Source: an uncultured Clostridia bacterium
Lineage (GTDB): Bacteria > Bacillota > Clostridia > Monoglobales > Monoglobaceae
DNA length: 64,000 bases
Direction of reading: 5' to 3'
NCBI GenBank assembly: GCA_947625905.1
Contig: CANQQJ010000003.1
Span: 55,992-119,991 of the forward strand
A program made the translations under genes and the position numbers. This document shows positions 10,592 through 20,600 of the stretch, piece by piece. The stretch's first letter is position 1. Each line of letters begins with the position of its first letter. Under the pieces are notes generated by a model. The model had not been told where the DNA came from and did no database searches. It worked only from the letters and a program-made list of their open reading frames with translations.

Positions 10592-13500
10592 ACACCATCA
10601 AAGCACACACTTGCGTTATCGAATGAATATTTCGAAGCAAACAGAATTGTACCGTTTACAAAGGAATTCAATCAGGAAATCCTGAAGGTTAATGGATTGA
10701 ACGAAGGATATTACGACATCAACATGGACGGCTTCACGGCGGGACCGTACACGGCGGAAGAGCTTGCGGAAGGAATTAATATGGCGGTAATTCCGGATTC
10801 GCCGATCGCAAAGCGCGCGGATAAAATATACAGCGATTTGTCCGCAAGCTTCTATGTTGCAAAGGAGGAGCTTAGAAATCTTCGCTCGCTTGAACAAGAG
10901 GTGATCAAGCGAGCACAAGCGATGCCGGACGGAACTCCGAATAAGGAGGCACTTATAAATCTTGATGATGAGGCTGTTATGCAATATGTAGAAGATACAA
11001 CAGACCTTACGGGCAGAACTCGTTATATTGAAAACAAGCCGCACGAAACAGAGCTTATTAAAAAATTCATGACCTTACTGGCTAAGGTGCGCGAGGATGC
11101 AAACGAGGCTCCGGAACCTATAAACATATCGGTTACATCACACAAATCGAAAGGCAGCGAGCTTGTTATTTTTGCCGACGGTTTCACTAACCGCAACAGC
11201 AGCTATGACGAATCAAAATGGATGTTGGCAGACTTTGCGCCTTCCGGTACAACACCGGAGTCGGCAGGAACAACTTCGTATGATTATACAGAAGGTTCAA
11301 CGTTGGAAAACGGCAGTGGAGTAGGCGCGGCAAAGATTACGATTGGTATAGATAAATATAAAAACGGTTATACGCTTACAAACGGCCCCAAAAGCGGAGT
11401 GGATTATAAGTACAACAGACCGCATGTATTACCGGGGCAGAAACTCGACGTGTCGGCGGCTGTTAAGACAGATAATGTGCGCGCCACAGACACGGTCGAT
11501 CTGTCCGTGATATTCTATGATAAGAATAATGAGAATACAGTGGGCACGGAAACGAAAATCAGCGACAGCCAAAAAGGCACGCATGACTGGCAGACAATAA
11601 GAGGCGTCGTGACTGTGCCGGATGACGCGTATTATATGCGCCTTGATGTTTCCGCGCGCAGCCAGACTGAAGGCGCGACGGAAAAGCAAGGCACTGTATG
11701 GTTTGACGATGTAAGAGTAACATCATCATTGCAAAATCCGGATTTTGAGGACGCGTCAAACGGCGTGGCGGATGCGTGGACAACATCGGATATCGCGAAC
11801 CCGATACCGGAAAATTACAACACGGACCTGATGACGTTTAAATCAAACTGGACAGTAGGCGCAAACAGTAATACCGTGACGGGATCGTATGACACGGAAA
11901 ACTATGTTACAGGCGGCAGAAGCCTTAAATTCGTCAGCACCGCATCGGGCAATTCAACTGACAGAAGTTATTATCATGCGGGCACAAATTATATAAAGCT
12001 TAAGCCGAATACAAATTATAAAATCACAATGAAGGCGAAGGCAGACAATTATCAACTTCTGGATGATTTCTCACAGACCAAGCCCGCCGGCCTGACATAT
12101 CAGGCAATTTTGTATAAAGAAACGAACGGTGCGGCGGATACTAGCCAGACGTACACGCTGGCAAACTCATATCTGAACGTTCCGGGAAATACAACGACAG
12201 CAATCACAGAGGACTGGAAGGATTATTCAATGGTGCTCACTACTCCCGCGGCGGCGGAAGGTCAGACTTATGTATACCTTCGCTCAAACGTTATGATGCG
12301 CTTTGCGAGCGGCACGGCATGGGTTGACAGTATAACGATCGCGGAGTGTGACGCGGACGGCAATGTCACCTCGCAGAATATTGATACGGAAAACAAGGTA
12401 AGCGGACAGCAGTCCTTAATCGTAAAGGGCGGCAGTAACGGTGTGACATATTCCTCCGAGCCGATCATAGTCGCGGGTACGCAGAAATATCTCCTCAGCG
12501 CTTACGCGAAAAAGGACGCGGCGGCCACGGGTAAAATCAGCATTGAGACGTATAACTCAAAAAGAGAAAGCCTCGGCTCGATCGATATTTCCGTAACAAG
12601 CACGGATTTTGCGAAGGTACAGCAGGAGGTGACGATACCTGAGGGAGCGGTTTACGCGGTGATCAAGCTGTACGCCAAGGACGGCAATATGAACGTGGAC
12701 GCTGTAGGACTGTCAAAGTTCACCGGAGAGAGGGACCTGGCGTATACATATACGGAAGGCAGTCCTGTTCAACCCGAGCCTTCATCAACACCCGAAACCG
12801 AGCCTACATCAACGCCCGAACCGAGTGCAGAGGCTACGCCCGGAACCGAGCCTACATCAACGCCGGTAACCGAGCCTACGGCAACGCCGGGAACCGAGCC
12901 TACATCAACACCGGGAATCGAGCCTACATCAACGCCGGTAACCGAGCCTACGGCAACGCCGATAACCGAGCCTACATCAACGCCCGGAACCGAGCCTACA
13001 ACAACACCGATAATCGAGCCTACATCAACACCGGTAACCGAGCCTACATCAACACCGGTAACCGAGCCTACATCAACGCCGGGAATCGAGCCTACGTCAA
13101 CACCGGGAATCGAGCCTACGTCAACACCCGCAGCAACGGCTGCGGCCACTCCTTTAATACCCGCGGACAGAATGTTTACGGTAACTATACCGAGCAGTCA
13201 GGTGCCCGCTAATGTGAACAGGATCATGGTAAAGAGAAATCCGCTTGATCCCGACGAGGAACCGATGATCGTTGAGAGAGGCGCGGATGGCACATTTACG
13301 ATCCGGCTTGAAAAGGGCTACAGCTATGCTGTAACGGGCGCCAAAGACGAATCGGGCAATGATGTGATTCTCGACAGAGTTGCAAGCACGCTTACGCTCA
13401 GCGAGAGCACGACATCGAGCCAAGTCAAATTGGTCGAAAAGACGACGGATGACGCGTTTACGGTGACGCTCGATCCCGTGCCCGAGGCGGTCACACTGGC

Positions 13501-14701
13501 TCGGGGCGAGGAGTTTGATCCCGCAAAGGCCGGAACGATAACCGTTGTTGTGAAAAATCCGACGCGCACGACCGTTACATACAGCGAGGCAACAAAAGCC
13601 GACTTTGAGTTCAGACCCTACGGCGATGACGCGATCATGGTTATCTATAAGGGTGTGGCAGCGGACAACTATATACCTGTGATCCGCATAAACCGGATAA
13701 CAAAACTAGGCGTGACGGTAACGAATCCTTCCGCAGGATACGCGATGCCCGAACCGCAGAAGTCAATAGCGGGAGATTACAGCATCAGCTATCAGTGGTA
13801 CCTTATGGGCTCTTACGGAAACAGAACTCCGGTGGCATACGGAGAGAAAGCTGCTCGCGGAATGACCTACGAGATAGAAATAACATTCAAGGCGAACGTG
13901 GGTTCGTTGATTGAGGAAAACGCGGAATATTATCTCAATTCGGTTAAGCAGTGGAATGTATCAGACGGCGTTCTAACAGCGACGTTCAAGACGCCGAGCG
14001 GAGGCATTTCGAGCGGCGGAGGAGGCTACGGCGGCGGAGGCGGCGGAGGCGGCGGAGGAGCCGCGGCTGCGGCGACACCGACTCCGGCAGCTGCGCAGCC
14101 TACGGCCAAGCCGAGCGAAACAGAGAGCGGAAGCGTGTTTACGGATGTTCCGCCGACATACTGGGCCTATGATTACATTATGGACCTTTATAATGCAGGC
14201 GTTATAAACGGCGAGACGGCGACAACATTTATGCCCGAGAATAACATAACCCGCGCTGAGTTCACCAAGATCGCGGCGGTAATATTCGACCTCAAGGCTT
14301 CGTCCGATACCTCGGTATTTACCGATGTAACCGCCGGCGACTGGTTCGCGCCGTATGTGATCGCGGCGACCGAAGCGGGAATAGTCAACGGCGTTTCGGA
14401 GAGCGAGTTCGCTCCAGACGAACTGATCACACGCGAGCAAATGTCCGCGATAATCGGACGCTATCTGGGCGCGTCATCTCAGGCGCAGATGCCATACAGC
14501 GACGCGTCTGATATTTCGGATTACGCGGTGCCTTATGTGGCCGGTTTGACCGAGAACGGAATGCTTGAAGGCGACGAGACGGGAACATTCAGACCTCAGT
14601 CTAACGCGCAGCGCGCCGAAGCGGCCGCTCTGATGGACAGAGTTATGAAAACCTTAAAGCCGGCGGCAATTCCCGAGGCGAGCGATGCGCCCGCAGAATA
14701 A
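10592..14701 (+). CDS. In-frame continuation after the amber codon: SGNH C-terminal part, CBM-like domains, TEPTSTP linker, Gly-rich segment, C-terminal SLH repeats (annotatable start at 10697)
   Basis: Same reading frame as 6701-10591; codons after TAG read TPSKHTLALSNEYFEANRIVPFTKEFNQEILKVNGLNEGYYDINMDG without a stop; SLH VFTDVPPTYWAYDYIMDLYNAGVINGETATTFMPENNITRAEF; no RBS evident at 10697. Confidence 0.7.
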   Translation, partial: TPSKHTLALSNEYFEANRIVPFTKEFNQEILKVNGLNEGYYDINMDGFTAGPYTAEELAEGINMAVIPDSPIAKRADKIYSDLSASFYVAKEELRNLRSLEQEVIKRAQAMPDGTPNKEALINLDDEAVMQYVEDTTDLTGRTRYIENKPHETELIKKFMTLLAKVREDANEAPEPINISVTSHKSKGSELVIFADGFTNRNSSYDESKWMLADFAPSGTTPESAGTTSYDYTEGSTLENGSGVGAAKITIGIDKYKNGYTLTNGPKSGVDYKYNRPHVLPGQKLDVSAAVKTDNVRATDTVDLSVIFYDKNNENTVGTETKISDSQKGTHDWQTIRGVVTVPDDAYYMRLDVSARSQTEGATEKQGTVWFDDVRVTSSLQNPDFEDASNGVADAWTTSDIANPIPENYNTDLMTFKSNWTVGANSNTVTGSYDTENYVTGGRSLKFVSTASGNSTDRSYYHAGTNYIKLKPNTNYKITMKAKADNYQLLDDFSQTKPAGLTYQAILYKETNGAADTSQTYTLANSYLNVPGNTTTAITEDWKDYSMVLTTPAAAEGQTYVYLRSNVMMRFASGTAWVDSITIAECDADGNVTSQNIDTENKVSGQQSLIVKGGSNGVTYSSEPIIVAGTQKYLLSAYAKKDAAATGKISIETYNSKRESLGSIDISVTSTDFAKVQQEVTIPEGAVYAVIKLYAKDGNMNVDAVGLSKFTGERDLAYTYTEGSPVQPEPSSTPETEPTSTPEPSAEATPGTEPTSTPVTEPTATPGTEPTSTPGIEPTSTPVTEPTATPITEPTSTPGTEPTTTPIIEPTSTPVTEPTSTPVTEPTSTPGIEPTSTPGIEPTSTPAATAAATPLIPADRMFTVTIPSSQVPANVNRIMVKRNPLDPDEEPMIVERGADGTFTIRLEKGYSYAVTGAKDESGNDVILDRVASTLTLSESTTSSQVKLVEKTTDDAFTVTLDPVPEAVTLARGEEFDPAKAGTITVVVKNPTRTTVTYSEATKADFEFRPYGDDAIMVIYKGVAADNYIPVIRINRITKLGVTVTNPSAGYAMPEPQKSIAGDYSISYQWYLMGSYGNRTPVAYGEKAARGMTYEIEITFKANVGSLIEENAEYYLNSVKQWNVSDGVLTATFKTPSGGISSGGGGYGGGGGGGGGGAAAAATPTPAAAQPTAKPSETESGSVFTDVPPTYWAYDYIMDLYNAGVINGETATTFMPENNITRAEFTKIAAVIFDLKASSDTSVFTDVTAGDWFAPYVIAATEAGIVNGVSESEFAPDELITREQMSAIIGRYLGASSQAQMPYSDASDISDYAVPYVAGLTENGMLEGDETGTFRPQSNAQRAEAAALMDRVMKTLKPAAIPEASDAPAE
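12775..13135 (+). repeat. 24-bp-period coding minisatellite (8-aa units TEPTSTPx)
   Basis: About 14 consecutive (T/I)EP(T)(S/A/T)TP(G/V/I) units read from translation. Confidence 0.92.
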
Positions 14702-14714
14702 TAAAAAACATATA

Positions 14715-14738
14715 GGAGCCCCGAAAGGGGCTTCTGTT
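14715..14738 (+). terminator. Hairpin terminator-like sequence after the SLH gene
   Basis: AGCCCCGAAAGGGGCTTCTGTT. Confidence 0.55.
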
Positions 14739-14776
14739 AACGTAGGGACTAGGGAATAGGAACTAGGGACTGGGAC

Positions 14777-14795
14777 GGGCGGATAATATCCGCCC
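14777..14795. repeat. REP-like partial (GGGCGGATAATATCCGCCC, lacks CTAC foot)
   Basis: Same 19-nt core as 24725, 29990 copies. Confidence 0.7.
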
Positions 14796-14797
14796 GC

Positions 14798-14823
14798 GGG
14801 ACGCCGGGGTCGTCGTCCCCTAC
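14798..14823 (-). repeat. REP-like element, 26-nt type (GTAG GGGACG ACGACCCCGG CGTCCC)
   Basis: GTAG followed by 6-bp stem arms and 10-nt loop. Confidence 0.75.
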
Positions 14824-14860
14824 GACCGTAGTATGTAAAATACCGTAGGGGCGGACGACT

Positions 14861-14959
14861 CGCATGTCCTAGGTGATTTAATGATTTGCGGCCTCGTTTA
14901 TATGTGCAATCGGAATACGATAGTGCCACGAATCCGCTAACGCGGCTCCGGCCGCAGCC
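14861..14959 (+). repeat. ~98-bp interspersed repeat, copy 1, joined to a truncated REP (GTAGGGGCGGACGAC at 14845)
   Basis: Aligns (roughly 70% by eye) to the reverse complement of 15156-15252. Confidence 0.65.
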
Positions 14960-15026
14960 TGCCCGCTTGCATCCTCCCGGGAGGAGGTGGATTTCCGCCG
15001 CAGGCGGAAAGACGGAGGTGGGAACA
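14955..15026 (+). repeat. Second copy of the CAGCCTGCCCGCTTGC...GACGGAGGTGGGAAC palindromic block
   Basis: Flanks identical to 1-66; internal hairpin arms differ but remain complementary. Confidence 0.8.
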
Positions 15027-15146
15027 TAGTGATCAGCGATTAGTAAATAGCGAATACGCGGAAATACACCGACGCATCCGTTTCAGCATCCCCGCGAACA
15101 TTTAAAGTTTCTGATCACTATTCGCTAATAACTAATCACTACGTTC

Positions 15147-15265
15147 GTAGGGGACGGCTGTGGCCGGAGCCGCAAAGCGGGTTCGTTTAGCAAAAGTATT
15201 TCGTTTGCAAACATGAACAAGGCCGCAGATCATTAACGTAAACGGACATGAGCCCTCGACGTCCC
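15147..15265 (+). repeat. 26-nt-type REP interrupted by inverted copy of the ~98-bp repeat
   Basis: GTAGGGGACGGC (15147-15158) ... GCCCTCGACGTCCC (near 15252-15265) reconstitutes the intact element seen at 63931-63956. Confidence 0.65.
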
Positions 15266-15322
15266 ACCGGGAATTAACGTATATATACGATTGTTGCGGG
15301 ATATAATTGATTCGATCCCGGG

Positions 15323-15410
15323 TATAAACATCATATTTATAATAAATTAAAGATTAGTGTCAAAAAACAAAGGTGGTATTTTACGCGGCGTATGTTAAAA
15401 TATAATATAT
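15323..15410 (+). promoter_or_regulatory. Upstream element, copy 2 of the duplicated ~88-bp regulatory sequence
   Basis: See 204-291. Confidence 0.7.
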
Positions 15411-15434
15411 GTTTATATTACAAAGGAGAATTAT

Positions 15435-17543
15435 ATGATAGATAAAAAGACGGGTGAACCGTATATAAATGTTTGGTTCGGCAATTTTTACAGGCCGGCG
15501 TATGACGGCGGAGAGTTTATCGACAGCGGCGTGAAGTTCATAAAAAACCTTGGGTTTAACAGTATACTTCTTGATTCAAAGGCGTGGCAGGATTTTCACG
15601 AGCGATATGAAGGCGGCGAAGCAAGTCCTTATGTCGCGGCTCAGGAACACATGATGAAGAGCATAATTTCGGAGGGACTGAGCTATAATCACATGGCGCT
15701 TTATTTAAACGCCGACAATCTTTATCCCAACATCAGATTCAGCCCGCCGATTTACGGCGAGTCAATTATCGATGCGGACGGAAACGACGGCAAGTGGTAC
15801 AGATATTGGTCGGATAAAGCCAAAGATTCAATGATCGAACATGTTAGCGGCCTTTATAAACTGTACAGCGGCGGATTCGTAAGATGCGAGACAAAAGACG
15901 GTAAGAACGCCGAGATCATGTGCACAATGTGGGATCCGATCGTTGCGCCGAGCTTTGACGCCGAAGGCACGAAAAGATATGCGGATTTTCTTAAGAGCCG
16001 ATACAAGTCAATAGACGAACTGAATAAAAGTTACGGAACCGAATTTGACGATTTTAGCGATATTGATCTGCATGAGGTTTGGTTCGATTGCGCTTATGAT
16101 GCCGCCAAGGAATATAAGAATTTTACGCCCGAGAACCCCGCGATCATAATGAAGGCCGACAACATGAAGTGGAGCCGCGGCGAAATTTGTAATTTTTTTG
16201 CCGATATGCAGCAGAGGCTCAAAACGGTGAGCCCGGATCTGTTTACTTGTCCGTGCATGGCACAGTGGAGCTATTTTCTTAATATAGACGCGTCGGCCTT
16301 ATCAAGTGTAGGTCTCAGCGATTTATGGGATACCGCCAACAGAGGCATAGATGTTTATAAGACCGCGCTTTATGTTGACGCGGCGCACTTTATAACCGTT
16401 CCGATAACTCCGTTCGGAATTCCCGACGCTTATGTCTCGTCCTGCCAGTACAGCATGATGCGCGTGATGAACGAGGGCCGCGACTTTATCGGAGGTATAT
16501 ACTGGGGTCGTTTTTTATACAGCGATATATACGAGTTTCTTACTCCGTGCGAAATAATCGGAAGCATGGCCGCGGCGGGAGTTGACGGATACACGTCGTA
16601 CGGAATGTGCGGGATGGATGACGGTGGTGTGCTGAATCGTATGCCGAGCGGCTTTTGCGATTCGCTGCGCGTCGGAAACGAGTGGGCAAAACGCGTTATT
16701 CCCAAAATAAAAGGAAGGAGAAAAAAGCAGATCGCAATACTGTTTCCATCGGCAATGGCGCTTATTGAGCCGATGGCTGTTGAAGGAAACAAAGAGAGAC
16801 GCTGCGACCTTTTGGGTTTTTACAAAATGTGCTCTGATTTCGGATATATGGCCGATGTGATCGATGCCGATACAGCGGCGCGCGGCGCCCTCAAAGAATA
16901 CAGCGCGCTGATAATCCCCGAGAACAGCTGCTACGCGCTCGATGTGAATACGGCTGCGGAGAAAGCGATAGAGGAATGGGTTTTGTCGGGCGGAACATTG
17001 ATCTCATCGGTCGGGGATAAAATTTGTGAAAGGATCTTCGGAATTAAAGGTAAACCCTACAATGAGAGTCATTCGATCGAATATTACGAAGGCGGATTGT
17101 CCCAAAGCGATGTTTTTGAGTATTTCGATATTGGTGATACGATAGCAAACTACCGCGGCTGTGACGAGATTTATAATAAAGCGGCTGTTGTGAAAAATGA
17201 TTTCGGCAACGGTTCGGTATATTCATTCGGCTTTGCGTACGGTTATTCATACTGTGCTCAGATAGCGCCTCATGTGCCGATCGAACTTAAAAATAACGAG
17301 TATTATCCTATCCCGATGATGAAACGGAATATTATTAACGACATTTTTGAATGTGCGGGAATAGAAAAAAGTCCGGTGCACGGTCGGAATATAGAGTCGG
17401 CCGTATTTGACGACTGCATGGTTATTGTCAACCATACATCACAGCCGCTTAATATTAACTTTACCGGAGAAAAGGACTTTCAATATGATATAAATGACGA
17501 AATAATTATGCCGCGCAGCGCGGTATATATAAAAATCAAATAA
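15435..17543 (+). CDS. Intracellular glycoside hydrolase, GH42-like (TIM barrel plus trimerisation-like domain)
   Basis: No signal peptide; KSRYKSIDELNKSYGTEFDDFSDID resembles GH42 signature region; C-terminal Rossmann-like LFPSAMALIEPM... domain. Confidence 0.6.
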   Translation: MIDKKTGEPYINVWFGNFYRPAYDGGEFIDSGVKFIKNLGFNSILLDSKAWQDFHERYEGGEASPYVAAQEHMMKSIISEGLSYNHMALYLNADNLYPNIRFSPPIYGESIIDADGNDGKWYRYWSDKAKDSMIEHVSGLYKLYSGGFVRCETKDGKNAEIMCTMWDPIVAPSFDAEGTKRYADFLKSRYKSIDELNKSYGTEFDDFSDIDLHEVWFDCAYDAAKEYKNFTPENPAIIMKADNMKWSRGEICNFFADMQQRLKTVSPDLFTCPCMAQWSYFLNIDASALSSVGLSDLWDTANRGIDVYKTALYVDAAHFITVPITPFGIPDAYVSSCQYSMMRVMNEGRDFIGGIYWGRFLYSDIYEFLTPCEIIGSMAAAGVDGYTSYGMCGMDDGGVLNRMPSGFCDSLRVGNEWAKRVIPKIKGRRKKQIAILFPSAMALIEPMAVEGNKERRCDLLGFYKMCSDFGYMADVIDADTAARGALKEYSALIIPENSCYALDVNTAAEKAIEEWVLSGGTLISSVGDKICERIFGIKGKPYNESHSIEYYEGGLSQSDVFEYFDIGDTIANYRGCDEIYNKAAVVKNDFGNGSVYSFGFAYGYSYCAQIAPHVPIELKNNEYYPIPMMKRNIINDIFECAGIEKSPVHGRNIESAVFDDCMVIVNHTSQPLNINFTGEKDFQYDINDEIIMPRSAVYIKIK

Positions 17544-17624
17544 AAATGATAGATTCAAGGGTTTAAAATTTTAATTATGTCATATACAATAAACTTATAA
17601 TTATTTTAAAAAGGAGACAGAATT

Positions 17625-20600
17625 ATGAAAAGAATTATATCTTTGATAATTGTTTTGACGGTGACGGTTATGACTGTCGGTATGATTCCGGTATCGGCCG
17701 ATGAGCCCAATGTATCCGGACTGAATGATATACTTATTTTCGGGGACAGCGCATCGGAGACGGCGCACAATATGACCGAAAAAATGACTGTATCCGGCAC
17801 GGATACAAAGGCCGAAAAGCAGTATGCTGACGAGAACGGCTCATACGCGGGCGGCGGCATAGGCGAAGGACTGACTTATCGGCAGATTTTAAAGCCTGCT
17901 GAGGATACTCCGAAGGATACGGGATATCTCAGGTTTACACTTAAAGCCGATCCCGCAATGACCAATTATATCACGATAAGACTGTCGGGAAATCAGTACG
18001 GACGCGGCAATATTATGCTTTATGCGGGCGACGGCGATACAACATATTTTGATCCGTTTAACGGCAGAGAGTATTCGGAGCTTGACAGCGGGCAATATAG
18101 CGAGGGCTATACATCAAAGGGACATTATTACTATGCGACAATGAAGATCCCTCAGCAGATCGTTAAGGCAGACGGAACCGTTGACCTGAAACTGGTTCCT
18201 ACCGGAAAGCTTGATTCCTACGGTTCCAGCGTGTATGCTGATGTGACACAGGACAGCAAGTATATATACTCTATTGCGTCGCATACCGAGCCATACTATG
18301 TTCCTCAAGACGACAAGACCGGTTATAACATAGACGGAGTACCCGAGCCCGAGAGAGATATTACCGCATACGAATATCTGCAAAACGAGCTGTATGATAT
18401 GATGACAAAGGTCATGTCTTGGCAGTGTTACGGTAAAGATTGGGAAAACAAAAAAACCGATGAAAATGCCTTTATGGACGGTGCGGTCATACGCAACAGC
18501 CCGATAGCCGAGACCGACATGAGCGGTACAAGCGATGAGGTTGCGAGGCGCCATACGCTTGAGGCTATCAATCATCAGAATTGGTCAACAATGTCCAATT
18601 TGATGATAATTGCCAACGCGTTTATGTTTGATTTTTCAAAGGACTATTACAATAATCCGGAGATGCTTGACAGATATATACACCTGCTCGACTTCTATCA
18701 GAGAGCGCAGGACTCAAAGGGCGGCTGGTGCTATTTTACCTCGGGTGAAGACAAAGGCAAGTGGCTCGGCGCGTCGCTTGACGGTACGGGTGAGCGTTTG
18801 ATGGGAGAGTGGTGGCCGCTCATGTCGCTGGGCGTGGACGCTATGATGCAGTCGTTTATACAGCTGAATAATTATATAGTAAACGGCGACAATCAAGAAT
18901 TTAAAGACCTGTGGAACAATTATCTTGATGAAAAAATAGACGGAGATCTTACGGGAAAAACTGACAGAACCAGAAGATCATACTATATGGATATGTTCGG
19001 CAAGCTTCGCGATCGTCTCGCAAATCCCGAGCGCGGCGTTGGAGATTTTTATGCTCCCACCAACAGAGCGGGAACAGCCAATCAGGACTTCGGATTTGCG
19101 TATTCCGCGAACAAGGCTATGGAACTGCTGGGCAGCGCCGAAGGAGCTTCGTACAAACCCGAGGATGAGGCTCAGTATACCGACATGATAAAATATAAGT
19201 ATGGAGAAATGGTTGACGGAGAGAAATGGTTCTCCGACGAAAACAATTTGGGTCTTGAAGGCGGAGCCTCACACGGCGGCTGGTCAGGCGATTACGGTAC
19301 TCTGCTTATAGAGATAACAAATAAATACGCTGAGAGCGCTCAGTATTTTGATGCCGCAACAAAGGCGATATTTGATGATACCGCATATAAAGCTTATGAA
19401 AGTTCAAAGTATTTCTTCTATCCGGCTGTAAATGAAAAAGGTGAGACGATAATAAGTGCAGAGACATTCTCGTCATCACGCAAAGACGGTTACGGAATAC
19501 ACCTTTCGTATCCGGTTGCCGGATATACCGCGACAAAACTCGGCTCGCAGGGCGCGCTGTCATATCTGGCTCACTATATCAAAGAAAACCGCGGTTACAG
19601 TGATACACTCAGAAGCGATATAGAAAATAAGACGCCGCATGTTTACACGAGAATAGTTGATACTCAGGAAATCCTTAAATATTACAGTACGGTGGAAAAA
19701 CTGATCGCCGAGGGAAAAACCGAGCCTCTTCCAATGGAGGACGATGCACCGGACTTTGCTTGGTACGATGCCGACGCCCAGGAGATAGTGTTTAAGAACA
19801 ACGGTGAGAAAGGTTATATAACTTTTAACTTCCGACGCTCGGACTGGGAATACAACGACAACACGCGCGTACACCTGATCAAGGATGACGCTGAGTGGAC
19901 GGCAAATGTCAGAAGCTCGCATCAAGGCGGAATCTATGAATGGCAGGACAGCACCCATACAACCGATTCGGGCAGCCCGTATACTCATCGACGTTTCGAT
20001 GGAATGAATGAGGTTCGGTACGGAAAATATATCGGTGCTGTGAATCTGTCGAAAAACGATGCGTCGGTAGGACAGGATGGAAAAACTTATACTCTTCAAA
20101 ACACAGTGGATGTGACGAAAGCGAAAGATTTGATCTCGGGAAAAATTTATGAGGACGAAAACGGGATCAAGGTAGATGTAGCGCCGCGCGGCGCGGTTCT
20201 GCTTGAAGTTCTCGAAACAAGGCCGACGGCAGACATAGGCGTGGTTTATGAATTTGGCGGCAGTATTCTCGGTTCCGATGTCAAGAAGGTGGCTTTGGGC
20301 GAAACTGTGACAGTGAGCGCGCCGGTGCTTGACGGCTATTCCCTCATAGACGGTGTGCAGCAGACACAAACAGTAACGGCCGACGAGAGTAAAAATATCA
20401 TTTTCGGATATGAAACAAATTCCGCGCCCGAGTTCACGGCGCCGCACAGGATCGTGGATGATCCCGGCTGGAAAGTTATGAACTACGGCGAAGCGCAGGG
20501 CGGGATCACCGAACAGGACGGAAAGATTGCCATAGATTCTGTTTGCCCCGAAGGCGAGGGTAATCTGATGAAAACGTTTGCTTATAAAGAGGTCGCCGGT

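Noticed and set aside
12775-13135. CRISPR-like periodic repeat
   Set aside because: Period is 24 bp with no spacers; it is an in-frame coding repeat.
12769-13149. 126-aa GVDVGSIPGVDVGS repeat protein on minus strand
   Set aside because: Just the reverse translation of the TEPTSTP minisatellite.
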